From Paracoccaceae bacterium (GTDB lineage Bacteria; Pseudomonadota; Alphaproteobacteria; Rhodobacterales; Rhodobacteraceae), in contig JAFIEO010000079.1 in NCBI GenBank assembly GCA_020832445.1, positions 1-64,000 on the forward strand: 64,000 bases of DNA, written 5' to 3'. Under the pieces are notes generated by a model. It had not been told where the DNA came from and searched no databases. It saw only the letters and a list, made by a program, of their open reading frames with translations. A program made the translations under genes and the position numbers. Positions 19,240 to 27,810 of the stretch are shown here, in pieces (the first letter of the stretch is position 1; the number at the start of each line of letters is the position of its first letter).

Positions 19240-19839
19240 ATAAATCCATTGCACGCAGCACCTGGCGGGCTGTGCCTGACCTGTCTTCCTGTGGAAGGAT
19301 CAGAACCACACCCGCCATCTGGCGCGTGACTTGTCTGAGAGTATAGCAGGCGTGGCGCAAACACCGCCGCTGCGGTCAAGGAATCTACCCTTTCGCGGCG
19401 GCATGGTGGTTTGTTTTCGACACCTGTCATCATGTTTCCTGAACACCGCAAATCTGCGATGCGTTTTAATTGTGCCCGGGCCGCAGTCATGCAGACCGGA
19501 CAATTGAAGCCTTGCGGCCTATCCATCTGCGGAGGATGAAGAGGGGGCCAGAGAGGCGCGCCATTCTTCCAACGCAGCGAAATTCGTTCGGACCGCTGTA
19601 TTTTCCACAGCACATCCTTACACGTTCAACATAAGGGCGAATGTGACAAAAAGACAATGGCGTTTTTCACATTGCGCATGACAGCGGCCCTGCAAGGCCG
19701 AAAAATCCATCAAATTATGTGTTTTCCAGCCTGATTGGCCCCGCAATGCCCCTGCCCGCGCGGCCAAGGAACGAAGGCGTCATGCAAAAAGGGCTGGCGC
19801 CGCACAGCCTGTCAGGCAACACGGCACCCGCCAGAAGGG
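19240..19839. other. 600-bp gap: rne leader and promoter region
   Basis: No convincing gene is seen. It lies upstream of rne and downstream of dctD on the same strand, so it should hold the rne promoter and a long 5' untranslated region. A short hairpin (CTTCC-TGT-GGAAG) is at 19285-19297. The tract 19620-19735 is more AT-rich than its surroundings. In E. coli a long rne leader binds RNase E to autoregulate its own mRNA; a similar role here is only inferred from length and position. Confidence 0.5.
19628..19657 (-). promoter_or_regulatory. Candidate rne promoter
   Basis: On the minus strand TTGTCT (19652-19657) and TATGTT (19628-19633) are spaced by 18 bp in the most AT-rich part of the gap. 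This would give a leader of about 380 nt. Matches to consensus are only moderate. Confidence 0.3.
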
Positions 19840-21177
19840 TCAGGGTTGGACATATTCCGACCGCACCAACCCGTATTTCGCCATCTTTTCGTTCAACGTC
19901 CGGCGCGGCAGGCGCAATTCTTCCATCACCGCCGTAATGGACCCTTTGTGACGGCGCATGGTGTTGTCGATCAACATACGTTCAAACGCTTCCACATGTT
20001 CTTTCAGCGGTTTGCCTTCGGTTGTCATGACTTCGCTGGACGCTTCGTTATCTGCCATGATCAGCGACATCAGCGCCCCGTCTTCGCGCCTGCTTTGCAA
20101 AACGGCGCGTTCGGCAATATTGACAAGCTGCCGCACATTTCCGGGCCATGGGGCCTGCAACAATTGCGCGGCTTCCGGCATGCTGACCACTGGCGCGGCA
20201 CAACCGTATTCATCGGCGAATTGCGCCAGATAGGTTTCGAACAGGGCCAGAATATCCTCTCCGCGCATGCGAAGGGGGGGCAGCAGCAGCTTATGCGCTG
20301 CAAGCCGGAAATACAGATCGGGGCGCAAGCCGTCCTCGATTGTCTGTCCGGCGGTGTGGCTGTTGCAGACCGCCACGATGCGGGTATCAGGCGGCGTGCC
20401 CTGCGCGTTCAGATAGCCCACCAGCCGCGCCTGTGTGTCGGGTGACATGGCTTCGATATCTTCCAGAACCAGGGTGCCACCGCGGGCTTCTTCAACGACG
20501 GGCTTTACCGCGCCATCCTCCAGCGGGCCAAACAGGCGGGCAACCAGATCGGCCTCGGCATGGCCCGCACAACTGACAGACACCAGCTTTCGCCCCGCGC
20601 GTGACCCCACCGCATGCAAGGCATGCGCCACCAGCGTCTTGCCGGTGCCGGTTTCGCCGTCAATCAGCACATGCCCGTCAGCCTGACCAACATCCAGTAT
20701 ATCCTCGCGCAAGCGCTGCATCACATCGGACGCCCCGACCAGACGGCGCATGATGGTTGTTCCGTCGGACAATTCATGCCGCAACGCGCGGCTTTCCAGC
20801 GACATTGTGCGCGCCTTCACGGCCTTTTCAGCCAGGGCCATCATTTTTTCAGGATCAAAGGGTTTTTCCAGAAAATCGAACGCGCCCAGACGCATGGCTT
20901 CGACCGCGATGGGCACATCGCCATGGCCGGTAATCATGATGACAGGGATAGTGCTGTCCAATGCCACCAGTTTTTTCAGCAAGGTCATCCCGTCCATGCC
21001 CGGCATGCGGATGTCCGTAATGACGACACCGGGAAAATCCGCGCCGATGGCGGCGAACGCTTCCTGGCCGTCGCTGTAAGTTTCCGTTTCGAACCCCGAA
21101 AGCGCCATCCACTGGCTGATGGACTGGCGCATATCCTGTTCGTCATCTACGATGGCAACACGCATGTGGCGGGTCAT
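19840..21177 (-). CDS. dctD: DctD-type response regulator without a recognisable GAFTGA loop
   Basis: Response regulator of 445 residues: receiver domain (phosphorylated Asp in VVITDIRMPGMDG near residue 54), AAA+ domain (Walker A GETGTGKT near 175), and a Fis-type helix-turn-helix at the end (ITAVMEELRLPRRTLNEKM). It resembles DctD of C4-dicarboxylate control. However, the sigma-54 contact motif GAFTGA is absent; the equivalent loop reads LEDGAVKPVVEE. The Walker B acidic pair is ED (LVLEDIEAM) instead of DE. Start at 21177 has GAGGA upstream. It follows dctB on the same strand. No dctPQM transporter genes are in the window. Confidence 0.88.
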   Translation of the reverse strand: MTRHMRVAIVDDEQDMRQSISQWMALSGFETETYSDGQEAFAAIGADFPGVVITDIRMPGMDGMTLLKKLVALDSTIPVIMITGHGDVPIAVEAMRLGAFDFLEKPFDPEKMMALAEKAVKARTMSLESRALRHELSDGTTIMRRLVGASDVMQRLREDILDVGQADGHVLIDGETGTGKTLVAHALHAVGSRAGRKLVSVSCAGHAEADLVARLFGPLEDGAVKPVVEEARGGTLVLEDIEAMSPDTQARLVGYLNAQGTPPDTRIVAVCNSHTAGQTIEDGLRPDLYFRLAAHKLLLPPLRMRGEDILALFETYLAQFADEYGCAAPVVSMPEAAQLLQAPWPGNVRQLVNIAERAVLQSRREDGALMSLIMADNEASSEVMTTEGKPLKEHVEAFERMLIDNTMRRHKGSITAVMEELRLPRRTLNEKMAKYGLVRSEYVQP

Positions 21178-21281
21178 GGTCTTTTTTCCTCTCGGGCGTG
21201 CGCCCTCTTTTTCAATCCTGACAAACGGCCCTGACACCATACGGTCACTGGCGGGCCGGCGATAGGTTCAACACAAACTCG

Positions 21282-23048
21282 TTATTCTGCCGCATCCTTT
21301 TGCGCGGCGTGGTATCTGGGAAACTCCACCTCGAAGACCGCGCCGCCTTCGGGTGTGTTCATGGCTGTCAACCGCCCGCCGTGGTCGCCGACAATCCCGG
21401 ACGAGATTGCAAGCCCAAGGCCAACGCCCTGCCCCGCTGTTTTGGTTGTATAAAACGGCTCGAACAGACTGTCGATATCGGCGATCCCGTGGCCATTATC
21501 GCGCACGGTCAGGTTCGTTGTTTCACCCTGACTTATCAGAATGTCGATTTGCGGCGCATTCACCCCGCGTGTGGCATCCACTGCGTTGCGCACCAGATTC
21601 AGGATCACCTGCTCCACGCGCACGGAATCGCCCAGTATCATGACCGGCTCGGGGGGGACGGTGCGCACCACCAGAACACGGCAATCACGCAACATCGGTT
21701 CCATCATGGTCAGCGCATCACCAAGGCAGGTGCGCAGATCGATGGGTGCAAAAGCCTCTCCTCCTTTGCGGGCAAAGGATTTCAGCGTGCGGGCAATCGC
21801 GCCCATGCGGTCTATCAACCCGTCGATCCGCTGAAAGGACGCAAGCGCTTCTTCTGTGCGCTTGCGCTTCAACAACAGCCGCGCACCAGCAAGATAGGTT
21901 TTCATGGCCGCCAGTGGCTGGTTCAACTCATGGCTGACCGACGCCGACATTTCCCCAAGGCTGGCCAGCTTGGCCGATTGCGCAAGAGTCTGCTCGGCCA
22001 CCGCCAGGTCCTTCTGCACCCGCAATCGCGTTGCGATTTCACGTTGCAGGCGGGCATTCAACGCCCGCAAATCCTGCGATTCCCGCTGGAACAGGGCCGA
22101 TTGCGACCACGCGCTGCGGCTGACCAGATAGAACGTCAGCGCAAGCAGCAAGGCAAAGCCCGTCAGCACAAGCGCCAGCGCCGCATTCACCCGTTCACGC
22201 ACCGAATCATAACGCGTGAAACTGACCAGCCGCCACCCCCGGAACGGCACACGCACTTCTGACTGCAACACCGCTTCGCCACGCACGAATGTGTCCGGTG
22301 TGGTCTGCGCCCAATCCGCTGTGGCCCGCAGCGCGCGCGCAATCGCAGACGGTGCATCGCGCAGGGCCAGCGCTTCGTCCAGTGAACGCCCCCGCCAGCG
22401 TGGCTCAGTCGCCAGAATAATGCGCCCGCTTGAATCCATCAGCGCGACCGCATCGGCAAAGCCTGCCCAACTGCGTTCAAATTTCGACAGGTCGGCATCG
22501 ACAACCACGACACCAAGAACATCGCTTGCCACCCGGATACTGCGCGCAAAGGAAAACCCGAAGCCCCCGCTGTCCAGTTCCTTGACCATGAACACCGTGT
22601 CAGAGGTGCGCCGCGAATCAACAAATGCCTGATCGCCGCTGCGGTTCTTGCCCAGATGCACGCGATCCGTTGCGCCGACCACGCGCCCGCTATTGTCCAG
22701 AAGTTCGATAGAGGCCGCGCCGATTTCACCCTGCAAATCAATCAGGCGCTGCGATGTGGTCGCAAAATTGCCTTCGCGCAAGGCGACAATCAATTCAGGG
22801 TCGCGCGCCAATAGCAGCGGCACCACCGAATTTCGCTGAAGTTCAGACTGGATATTGCCCGAATACAAAACCAGCCGCAATTCAGCCCTGTTGCGCGTCG
22901 AATCCGTGAACCGTTCGGACAGCCACGAATTCATGAACCAGATCAGCCCGATACCGACCACAATCAAAAACAGAATAACCACCCGCCCCCATAGCGGGAT
23001 TCCCAGTATACTGGTTCGTCTGTTGTCTAGATCAGGTGGCATGGCCAT
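21282..23048 (-). CDS. dctB: DctB-type sensor histidine kinase
   Basis: Membrane sensor kinase of about 588 residues. A first membrane helix near residues 15-38 (LWGRVVILFLIVVGIGLIWF) precedes a periplasmic double-PAS/Cache-like sensor of about 250 residues. A second helix (ALALVLTGFALLLALTFYLV) leads to a coiled coil, the HisKA box (SVSHELNQPLAAMKTYLAG) and a HATPase domain with N, G1 and G2 boxes ending VGLGLAISSGIVGDHGG. This is the DctB layout, which senses C4-dicarboxylates in rhizobia. Start is uncertain: ATGs at 23048 and 23042 and a TTG at 23084 are possible, none with a strong ribosome site. Confidence 0.88.
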   Translation of the reverse strand: MAMPPDLDNRRTSILGIPLWGRVVILFLIVVGIGLIWFMNSWLSERFTDSTRNRAELRLVLYSGNIQSELQRNSVVPLLLARDPELIVALREGNFATTSQRLIDLQGEIGAASIELLDNSGRVVGATDRVHLGKNRSGDQAFVDSRRTSDTVFMVKELDSGGFGFSFARSIRVASDVLGVVVVDADLSKFERSWAGFADAVALMDSSGRIILATEPRWRGRSLDEALALRDAPSAIARALRATADWAQTTPDTFVRGEAVLQSEVRVPFRGWRLVSFTRYDSVRERVNAALALVLTGFALLLALTFYLVSRSAWSQSALFQRESQDLRALNARLQREIATRLRVQKDLAVAEQTLAQSAKLASLGEMSASVSHELNQPLAAMKTYLAGARLLLKRKRTEEALASFQRIDGLIDRMGAIARTLKSFARKGGEAFAPIDLRTCLGDALTMMEPMLRDCRVLVVRTVPPEPVMILGDSVRVEQVILNLVRNAVDATRGVNAPQIDILISQGETTNLTVRDNGHGIADIDSLFEPFYTTKTAGQGVGLGLAISSGIVGDHGGRLTAMNTPEGGAVFEVEFPRYHAAQKDAAE

Positions 23049-23106
23049 ACCGCGCAGAATATGTCGAATGCTGCGCGCGCTCAAGCATCGCGCGGGGCCT
23101 GCACAT

Positions 23107-23775
23107 TCAGGCTGGCGCGAAAGCGCCTATCAGCCCCTCGAACATGGCACGGCCATCAGTGCCCCCATGCACAGGGCTGAAAGCGCGTTCAGGATGCGGC
23201 ATCATGCCCAGCACCCGCCGGTTTTCCGAAAGAATACCCGCGATATCCGCAGCGGACCCGTTGGGATTGTCCAAATAGGTGAACGCCACGCGCCCGTCCC
23301 CCTTCAGCCGCGCAAGGGTTTCGGGGTCAGCGGTATAATTCCCGTCATGATGCGCAATCGGAACCGTGATCTGCGCACCGGCACCGTAGCCCGCAGTAAA
23401 CCCGCTATTGTCGGCGTCCACACGCAGGGCCACAGGCTTGCAGATATATTTCAGGTTGGCATTGCGCAGCAGCGCACCGGGCAAAAGCCCCATTTCAACC
23501 AGCACCTGAAACCCGTTGCAAATGCCCAGAACATGGCCGCCATCTGCCGCAAAACCAGTGATGGCGCGGGCAATGGGGGAACGCGCGGCAATCGCGCCAC
23601 AACGCAGATAATCGCCAAAGCTGAAACCACCGGGAATGCCCACAATATCGGTGCCCGCAGGCAATTCGGTGTCCTTGTGCCAAACGCGCGTGACCTGTGC
23701 GCCGACCCCTTCAAAGGCCACGGCAAGGTCACGGTCGCAATTCGATCCGGGAAAAGTGATGACAGCAGCTTTCAT
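23107..23775 (-). CDS. purQ: Phosphoribosylformylglycinamidine synthase, glutaminase subunit
   Basis: Class I glutamine amidotransferase of 222 residues that supplies ammonia to PurL with PurS in purine synthesis. It begins [20 protein letters not shown]. The nucleophile is the Cys of [20 protein letters not shown], with the His/Glu pair in MMPHPERAF. Start at 23775 is chosen from the family N-terminus; the longer frame overlaps the upstream gene. It lies in a purC-purS-adh-purQ run on the minus strand; purL is not in the window. Confidence 0.95.
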   Translation of the reverse strand: MKAAVITFPGSNCDRDLAVAFEGVGAQVTRVWHKDTELPAGTDIVGIPGGFSFGDYLRCGAIAARSPIARAITGFAADGGHVLGICNGFQVLVEMGLLPGALLRNANLKYICKPVALRVDADNSGFTAGYGAGAQITVPIAHHDGNYTADPETLARLKGDGRVAFTYLDNPNGSAADIAGILSENRRVLGMMPHPERAFSPVHGGTDGRAMFEGLIGAFAPA

Positions 23776-23854
23776 CGCGCGCGGCTCCGTCCTTGGCATG
23801 CTTTGACCGCGCTTTAGCGCGAATACGCCCCCTGCGCAAAGGGAAACACCCAAT

Positions 23855-24892
23855 TCAGGCAGCAAAATCCGAAATCACGGCAACACCGGGGGCCATGGGG
23901 CCATCAAACAGGGCCAGTTCCGCGCCCGCCTGCGACAGCGCGACCTGCCGCGCGATCATCGGCATGAAATCCACCAACCCTGCATCAATCATGCCCAGAA
24001 GCGACGGGTATTTATGCGCAGGCATGCCGCGCGTGCCAAAAAGTGCAAGGTTTTTCTGGTAAACCGCACTCATGTCGATTTCCATGTGCGCGGTGTGGCC
24101 CACAGGCATGCCCACCTGCACATGCCGCCCCAAGGGCCGCAGACAATGCAGCGATGCGTTGGTCGTCTGCGCAATGCCCAGCGCCTCGACCGAGACATGG
24201 GCACCACCGCCGGTAATGTCGCGAATGGCCTGCGCCACATCGCCGCTGCGGGCATCAACGGCGGCCTCCGCGCCCAGTGTGCGCGCATGCTCCAGCTTGT
24301 CGGGCACGATATCAACCACCACCACACGCGCGCCCAGCGCACGGCCCAGTATCAGCGTGGCAAGCCCGATGCCGCCCGTGCCATGCACGGCCAGCCATTC
24401 CCCGGGGCGCAGGGCAGCACGGTCGGTCAGCGCATGAAAGGCCGTGGTCACGCGGCACCCCAGCCCTGCGGCCAGAACCGGCGACATATCATCTGGCAGG
24501 CGCGCAAGGTTATGCGCATGGGGCACGCCCACATATTCGGCGAAGGCACCGGGTTCGATAAACCCCGGCAAACGCTGGTCGGGGCAGGTATTGGACACAC
24601 CGGACCGGCAGGCAGGGCATGCCCCGCATGCAAGGATAAAGGGCGCGATCACCTTGTCGCCAATGGCCCAGCCACTGCGCGGGCCAGCCGCCACAACCTG
24701 CCCGCAATATTCATGGCCGGGGATCTGACCGGGTTTCACGCGCGGGTGTTCACCCACCCATCCATGCCAGTCGGACCGGCAAATCCCGCAGGCAAGCGTG
24801 CGCAGGACCACACCATCTTCTTCGCAGACGGGGTCCGCGACAGATTCGATGCTAAGATCCTTGCGATATTCCCGTAAAACCGCTGCGCGCAT
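23855..24892 (-). CDS. Zinc-dependent alcohol dehydrogenase, MDR family
   Basis: Medium-chain dehydrogenase of 345 residues. Catalytic zinc ligands are in [10 protein letters not shown] and GHEYCGQV. The structural zinc lobe is complete ([16 protein letters not shown]). The Rossmann dinucleotide site is [20 protein letters not shown] followed by an acidic Asp, suggesting NAD. Start at 24892 has GAGGGG 5 nt upstream, which lies inside an earlier in-frame ATG, so the shorter start is preferred. It sits between purS and purQ on the same strand, an odd place for an alcohol dehydrogenase. The substrate is unknown. Confidence 0.9.
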   Translation of the reverse strand: MRAAVLREYRKDLSIESVADPVCEEDGVVLRTLACGICRSDWHGWVGEHPRVKPGQIPGHEYCGQVVAAGPRSGWAIGDKVIAPFILACGACPACRSGVSNTCPDQRLPGFIEPGAFAEYVGVPHAHNLARLPDDMSPVLAAGLGCRVTTAFHALTDRAALRPGEWLAVHGTGGIGLATLILGRALGARVVVVDIVPDKLEHARTLGAEAAVDARSGDVAQAIRDITGGGAHVSVEALGIAQTTNASLHCLRPLGRHVQVGMPVGHTAHMEIDMSAVYQKNLALFGTRGMPAHKYPSLLGMIDAGLVDFMPMIARQVALSQAGAELALFDGPMAPGVAVISDFAA

Positions 24893-24970
24893 AATGCCCC
24901 TCATCCGCCAGATACCGGGGCCAATGCTGCCTGCAAAGCGCAGGGGCGTCAATCACCCTTGCGGCCGGTG

Positions 24971-25210
24971 TCAGGCCTGCTCGATGTGGTAGCTTTCGAT
25001 CACGGGATTGGCCAGCAGCTTTTCGCACATGTCATGCGCTTGCGCGCGCGCCTTGTCGGCATCGGTTTCGGCCAGATCAAGTTCGATCATCTTGCCCTGA
25101 CGCACGCCATTTACGCCCTCAAACCCCAGCGCGCCCAGTGCATGGCGCACAGCTTCACCTTGGGGGTCCAGAACGCCAGCTTTCAGGGTTACGAATACAC
25201 GCAGTTTCAT
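24971..25210 (-). CDS. purS: Phosphoribosylformylglycinamidine synthase subunit PurS
   Basis: Small (79 residues) structural subunit that joins PurQ to PurL. The full family pattern is present: MKLRVFVTLKAGVLDPQGEA, then LGFEGVNGVRQGKMIELDL, and the C-terminal LLANPVIESYHIEQ. It follows purC by 15 bp. The expected next gene, purQ, is displaced by an alcohol dehydrogenase gene. Confidence 0.96.
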   Translation of the reverse strand: MKLRVFVTLKAGVLDPQGEAVRHALGALGFEGVNGVRQGKMIELDLAETDADKARAQAHDMCEKLLANPVIESYHIEQA

Positions 25211-25225
25211 GGGCGTCGGCGCCTT

Positions 25226-25987
25226 TCAGTTCATCAGTTTGGGTTTGTTGAAGGGCGTGGGCGATTTGGGCATGACACCCAACCGCCGCGCAACTTCGGA
25301 ATACGCATCGGTCAGGCTGCCCAGATCGCGGCGGAACACGTCCTTGTCCAGCTTCTGGCCGGTTTTCATGTCCCACAGGCGGCAACTGTCGGGGCTGATT
25401 TCATCGGCAACAATCAGGCGCTGCATCTCGCCATCGAACTGGCGGCCGATTTCAATCTTGAAATCCACCAGTTTGATTCCCACAGCCAGCATGACGCCCG
25501 ACATGAAATCATTCACGCGCACGGCCAATGACACCATGTCGTCAAGATCCTGATGACTGGCCCAGTTGAAGGCCAGAATCTGGTCTTCGGTCACCAGCGG
25601 ATCGCCCAGCGCATCATCCTTGAAGTAGAATTCGATAATCGGGCGCGGCAGTGGCGTGCCTTCTTCAATGCCCAGCCGTTTGGAAATTGACCCGGCGGCG
25701 ACATTGCGCACCACCACTTCCAGCGGAATAATCTCGACCGCGCGGATAAGCTGTTCGCGCATGTTGATGCGCTTGATGAAATGCGTGGGCACACCAATCT
25801 GGCTCAGACCCGTCATGAAGAATTCGGAAAGCATGTTGTTCAACACGCCCTTGCCTTCGATCACGTCGCGCTTTTCGGCATTGAACGCGGTGGCGTCATC
25901 CTTGAAGTATTGCACCAGCGTGCCCGGCTCCGGCCCTTCATACAGAACCTTGGCTTTGCCTTCATAGACTTTGGTGCGGCGGGCCAT
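25226..25987 (-). CDS. purC: SAICAR synthetase
   Basis: ATP-dependent ligation of aspartate to CAIR in purine synthesis; 253 residues, normal length. Recognised by [20 protein letters not shown] at the N-terminus (ATP-binding region), [19 protein letters not shown], and the substrate region [10 protein letters not shown]. It is the first gene of the minus-strand purine cluster. The upstream 188-bp gap is shared with the divergent DUF1476 gene and contains a dyad at 26134-26157. Confidence 0.96.
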   Translation of the reverse strand: MARRTKVYEGKAKVLYEGPEPGTLVQYFKDDATAFNAEKRDVIEGKGVLNNMLSEFFMTGLSQIGVPTHFIKRINMREQLIRAVEIIPLEVVVRNVAAGSISKRLGIEEGTPLPRPIIEFYFKDDALGDPLVTEDQILAFNWASHQDLDDMVSLAVRVNDFMSGVMLAVGIKLVDFKIEIGRQFDGEMQRLIVADEISPDSCRLWDMKTGQKLDKDVFRRDLGSLTDAYSEVARRLGVMPKSPTPFNKPKLMN

Positions 25988-26133
25988 GGTATTCTCCGAT
26001 CATGGAACATGCGTGTAAGGGCGGCTGCTTCAGCTTGCCTATATCGTAGCACCGCACGCGCCGCAAGCGGCGGTGTTTGCGCCCGCGGGCAGTGATTTCG
26101 CCTTGCAGTGCAGGCCACCAACATCCATATATT

Positions 26134-26157
26134 TTGCAATATCATACGATCTTGCAA
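26134..26157. promoter_or_regulatory. 24-bp dyad, candidate operator between purC and DUF1476
   Basis: Two TTGCAA half-sites enclose ATC and GAT in perfect dyad symmetry (TTGCAA-T-ATC-ATAC-GAT-C-TTGCAA) within an AT-rich stretch. It ends 18 bp before the DUF1476 start codon. The regulator is unknown. Confidence 0.45.
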
Positions 26158-26175
26158 TGAAATACGAGGGCCGAA

Positions 26176-26487
26176 ATGACATCTTTAAACGACCGTGAAC
26201 GCGCATTTGAAAACAAGTTTGCCCATGATCAGGAAATGATTTTCAAGGCTGTTGCCCGCCGCAACAAGAAACTTGGGCTTTGGGCCGCTGGCCTGCTGGG
26301 CAAAACAGGGGATGATGCCGAAGCCTACGCAATGGACGTGATCCGCGCCGATTTCGAAGAAGCGGGTCATGAGGATGTGGTGCGCAAAGTGTCCGCCGAC
26401 CTTGCCGGAAAAGCAGACGAGGCAACGATTCGCGGCATGATGGCCACAATGCTGAGCGAAGCAAAAGCCGAACTGGCCGAAGGCTAA
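26176..26487 (+). CDS. DUF1476 protein, F1-ATPase zeta-inhibitor family
   Basis: Small soluble protein of 103 residues. It starts with the typical LNDRERAFENKFAHDQEM. This is the family of the zeta subunit, which in Paracoccus denitrificans binds F1 and blocks ATP hydrolysis by the F1FO-ATPase; the inhibitory part is the N-terminal segment. The remainder is a four-helix domain (KLGLWAAGLLGKTGDDAEAY). The function here is inferred from family membership, and not all members inhibit strongly. The gene is divergent from purC with a candidate operator between them. Confidence 0.85.
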   Translation: MTSLNDRERAFENKFAHDQEMIFKAVARRNKKLGLWAAGLLGKTGDDAEAYAMDVIRADFEEAGHEDVVRKVSADLAGKADEATIRGMMATMLSEAKAELAEG

Positions 26488-26507
26488 CCCGGGGCTACAT
26501 GAATTTC

Positions 26508-26598
26508 ACGCATGTTCTTCATGCGTAATATGAAATTGCCGCAAGGTTTGACATGTGGCATAGGCCCACCAAAGCGGGAGCGCGGATACGCCTCCCGC
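26508..26598 (+). promoter_or_regulatory. Two hairpins in the leader of the homocysteine methyltransferase gene
   Basis: ACGCATG/CATGCGT with a 5-nt loop (26508-26526) and GCGGGAG/CTCCCGC with an inner GCG/CGC (26574-26598) lie between the DUF1476 stop and the methyltransferase start. The second ends 26 nt before the ATG. Neither has a T-run. I could not match them to a known methionine-linked riboswitch. Confidence 0.35.
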
Positions 26599-26624
26599 TG
26601 TTTCGTAATCCGGAGATGCGCTTG

Positions 26625-27656
26625 ATGACAGATGCCCTAAGCAAAATGCTGGCCGAACGGGACTGGATCCTGACGGACGGCGCAACAGGCACCAACCTGT
26701 TCAATATGGGCCTTGCGTCCGGTGACGCGCCGGAATTGTGGAATGTGGATGAACAGGACAAAATCCGCACGCTGTATCGCAACGCGGTCAATGCGGGGTC
26801 CGACCTGTTTCTGACCAACACATTCGGCGGCAATGCCAGCCGCCTGAAGCTGCATAGCGCTGAAAACCGCGTCCGCGAACTTAACCGGCTTGGGGCTGCA
26901 CTGGGCCGCGATGTTGCTGACGCGGCAGGGCGTCCGGTTGTCGTTGCAGGCTCTGTCGGTCCGACGGGAGAAATCATGGCCCCCATCGGCGCGCTGACCC
27001 ACGAGTTGGCCGTTGAAATGTTCCATGAACAGGCCGAGGGGCTGAAAGAAGGCGGCGCAGACGTGCTGTGGGTGGAAACCATTTCCGCCCCTGAAGAATA
27101 CAAGGCCGCCGCCGAAGCCGCAGCGCTTGCGGGCATGCCATGGTGCGGCACCATGAGTTTCGACACCGCAGGGCGCACGATGATGGGCGTCACATCTGCG
27201 GCGATGGTGCAAATGGTGGGCAAGCTGAAGTCACAGCCCTTGGCCTTCGGGGCAAATTGTGGCGTCGGCGCATCGGATCTGCTGCGCACGGTTCTGGGCT
27301 TTGCCGATGCGAACGCGCCCCTGCCGCTGATTGCCAAGGGCAATGCCGGTATTCCGAAATACCATGACGGGCACATCCATTACGATGGCACGCCTGAATT
27401 GATGGCAGATTACGCCGTCCTGGCGCGGGATTGCGGGGCCACCATCATTGGCGGGTGCTGCGGCACCATGCCAGACCATCTGCGCGCCATGCGCCACGCG
27501 CTGGAAACCCGCGACCGCGGCCCGCGCCCCACGCTGGAACAGATCACGGCGGCACTGGGCGGGTTTTCATCGGCACTGGACGGAACAGAGGCCGCAGGCA
27601 CAGCGCCAGAGCCACGTCGCGGGCGCGGCGGCGGGCGCAGACGCCGTGACGCGTGA
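26625..27656 (+). CDS. bmt: Homocysteine S-methyltransferase domain protein (split methionine synthase part)
   Basis: Zinc-dependent methyltransferase of 343 residues corresponding to the first module of MetH. It starts with WILTDGATGTNLFNMGL. The zinc cysteines are in GANCGVGASD and GGCCGTMPDHLRAM. The start at 26625 has GGAG upstream and matches the family N-terminus. The corrinoid protein gene follows 154 bp later, so the pair probably makes methionine from homocysteine using a methyl group held on cobalamin. Annotation as betaine-homocysteine methyltransferase is common for this family; the split-MetH role is favoured by the neighbour. The C-terminus is Arg/Gly-rich. Confidence 0.85.
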   Translation: MTDALSKMLAERDWILTDGATGTNLFNMGLASGDAPELWNVDEQDKIRTLYRNAVNAGSDLFLTNTFGGNASRLKLHSAENRVRELNRLGAALGRDVADAAGRPVVVAGSVGPTGEIMAPIGALTHELAVEMFHEQAEGLKEGGADVLWVETISAPEEYKAAAEAAALAGMPWCGTMSFDTAGRTMMGVTSAAMVQMVGKLKSQPLAFGANCGVGASDLLRTVLGFADANAPLPLIAKGNAGIPKYHDGHIHYDGTPELMADYAVLARDCGATIIGGCCGTMPDHLRAMRHALETRDRGPRPTLEQITAALGGFSSALDGTEAAGTAPEPRRGRGGGRRRRDA

Positions 27657-27810
27657 CAAAACTGCCGGAAATCACATGAATGCGACTGCACGGGTCGCCA
27701 CCAATCGTGCGCATGTCGCAAATGGAATAGTGGCCTGCGGCAATCTGTCCGAAAGCAAAGCAATAGTGGTCCAACACGCACCAAACCGCGTGACCTAAGG
27801 GGTAGCGAAT

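Noticed and set aside
26488-26624. SAM-type riboswitch before the homocysteine methyltransferase gene
   Set aside because: Stems exist but none of the SAM-II/SAM-V or SAM/SAH consensus sequences that I recognise is present.
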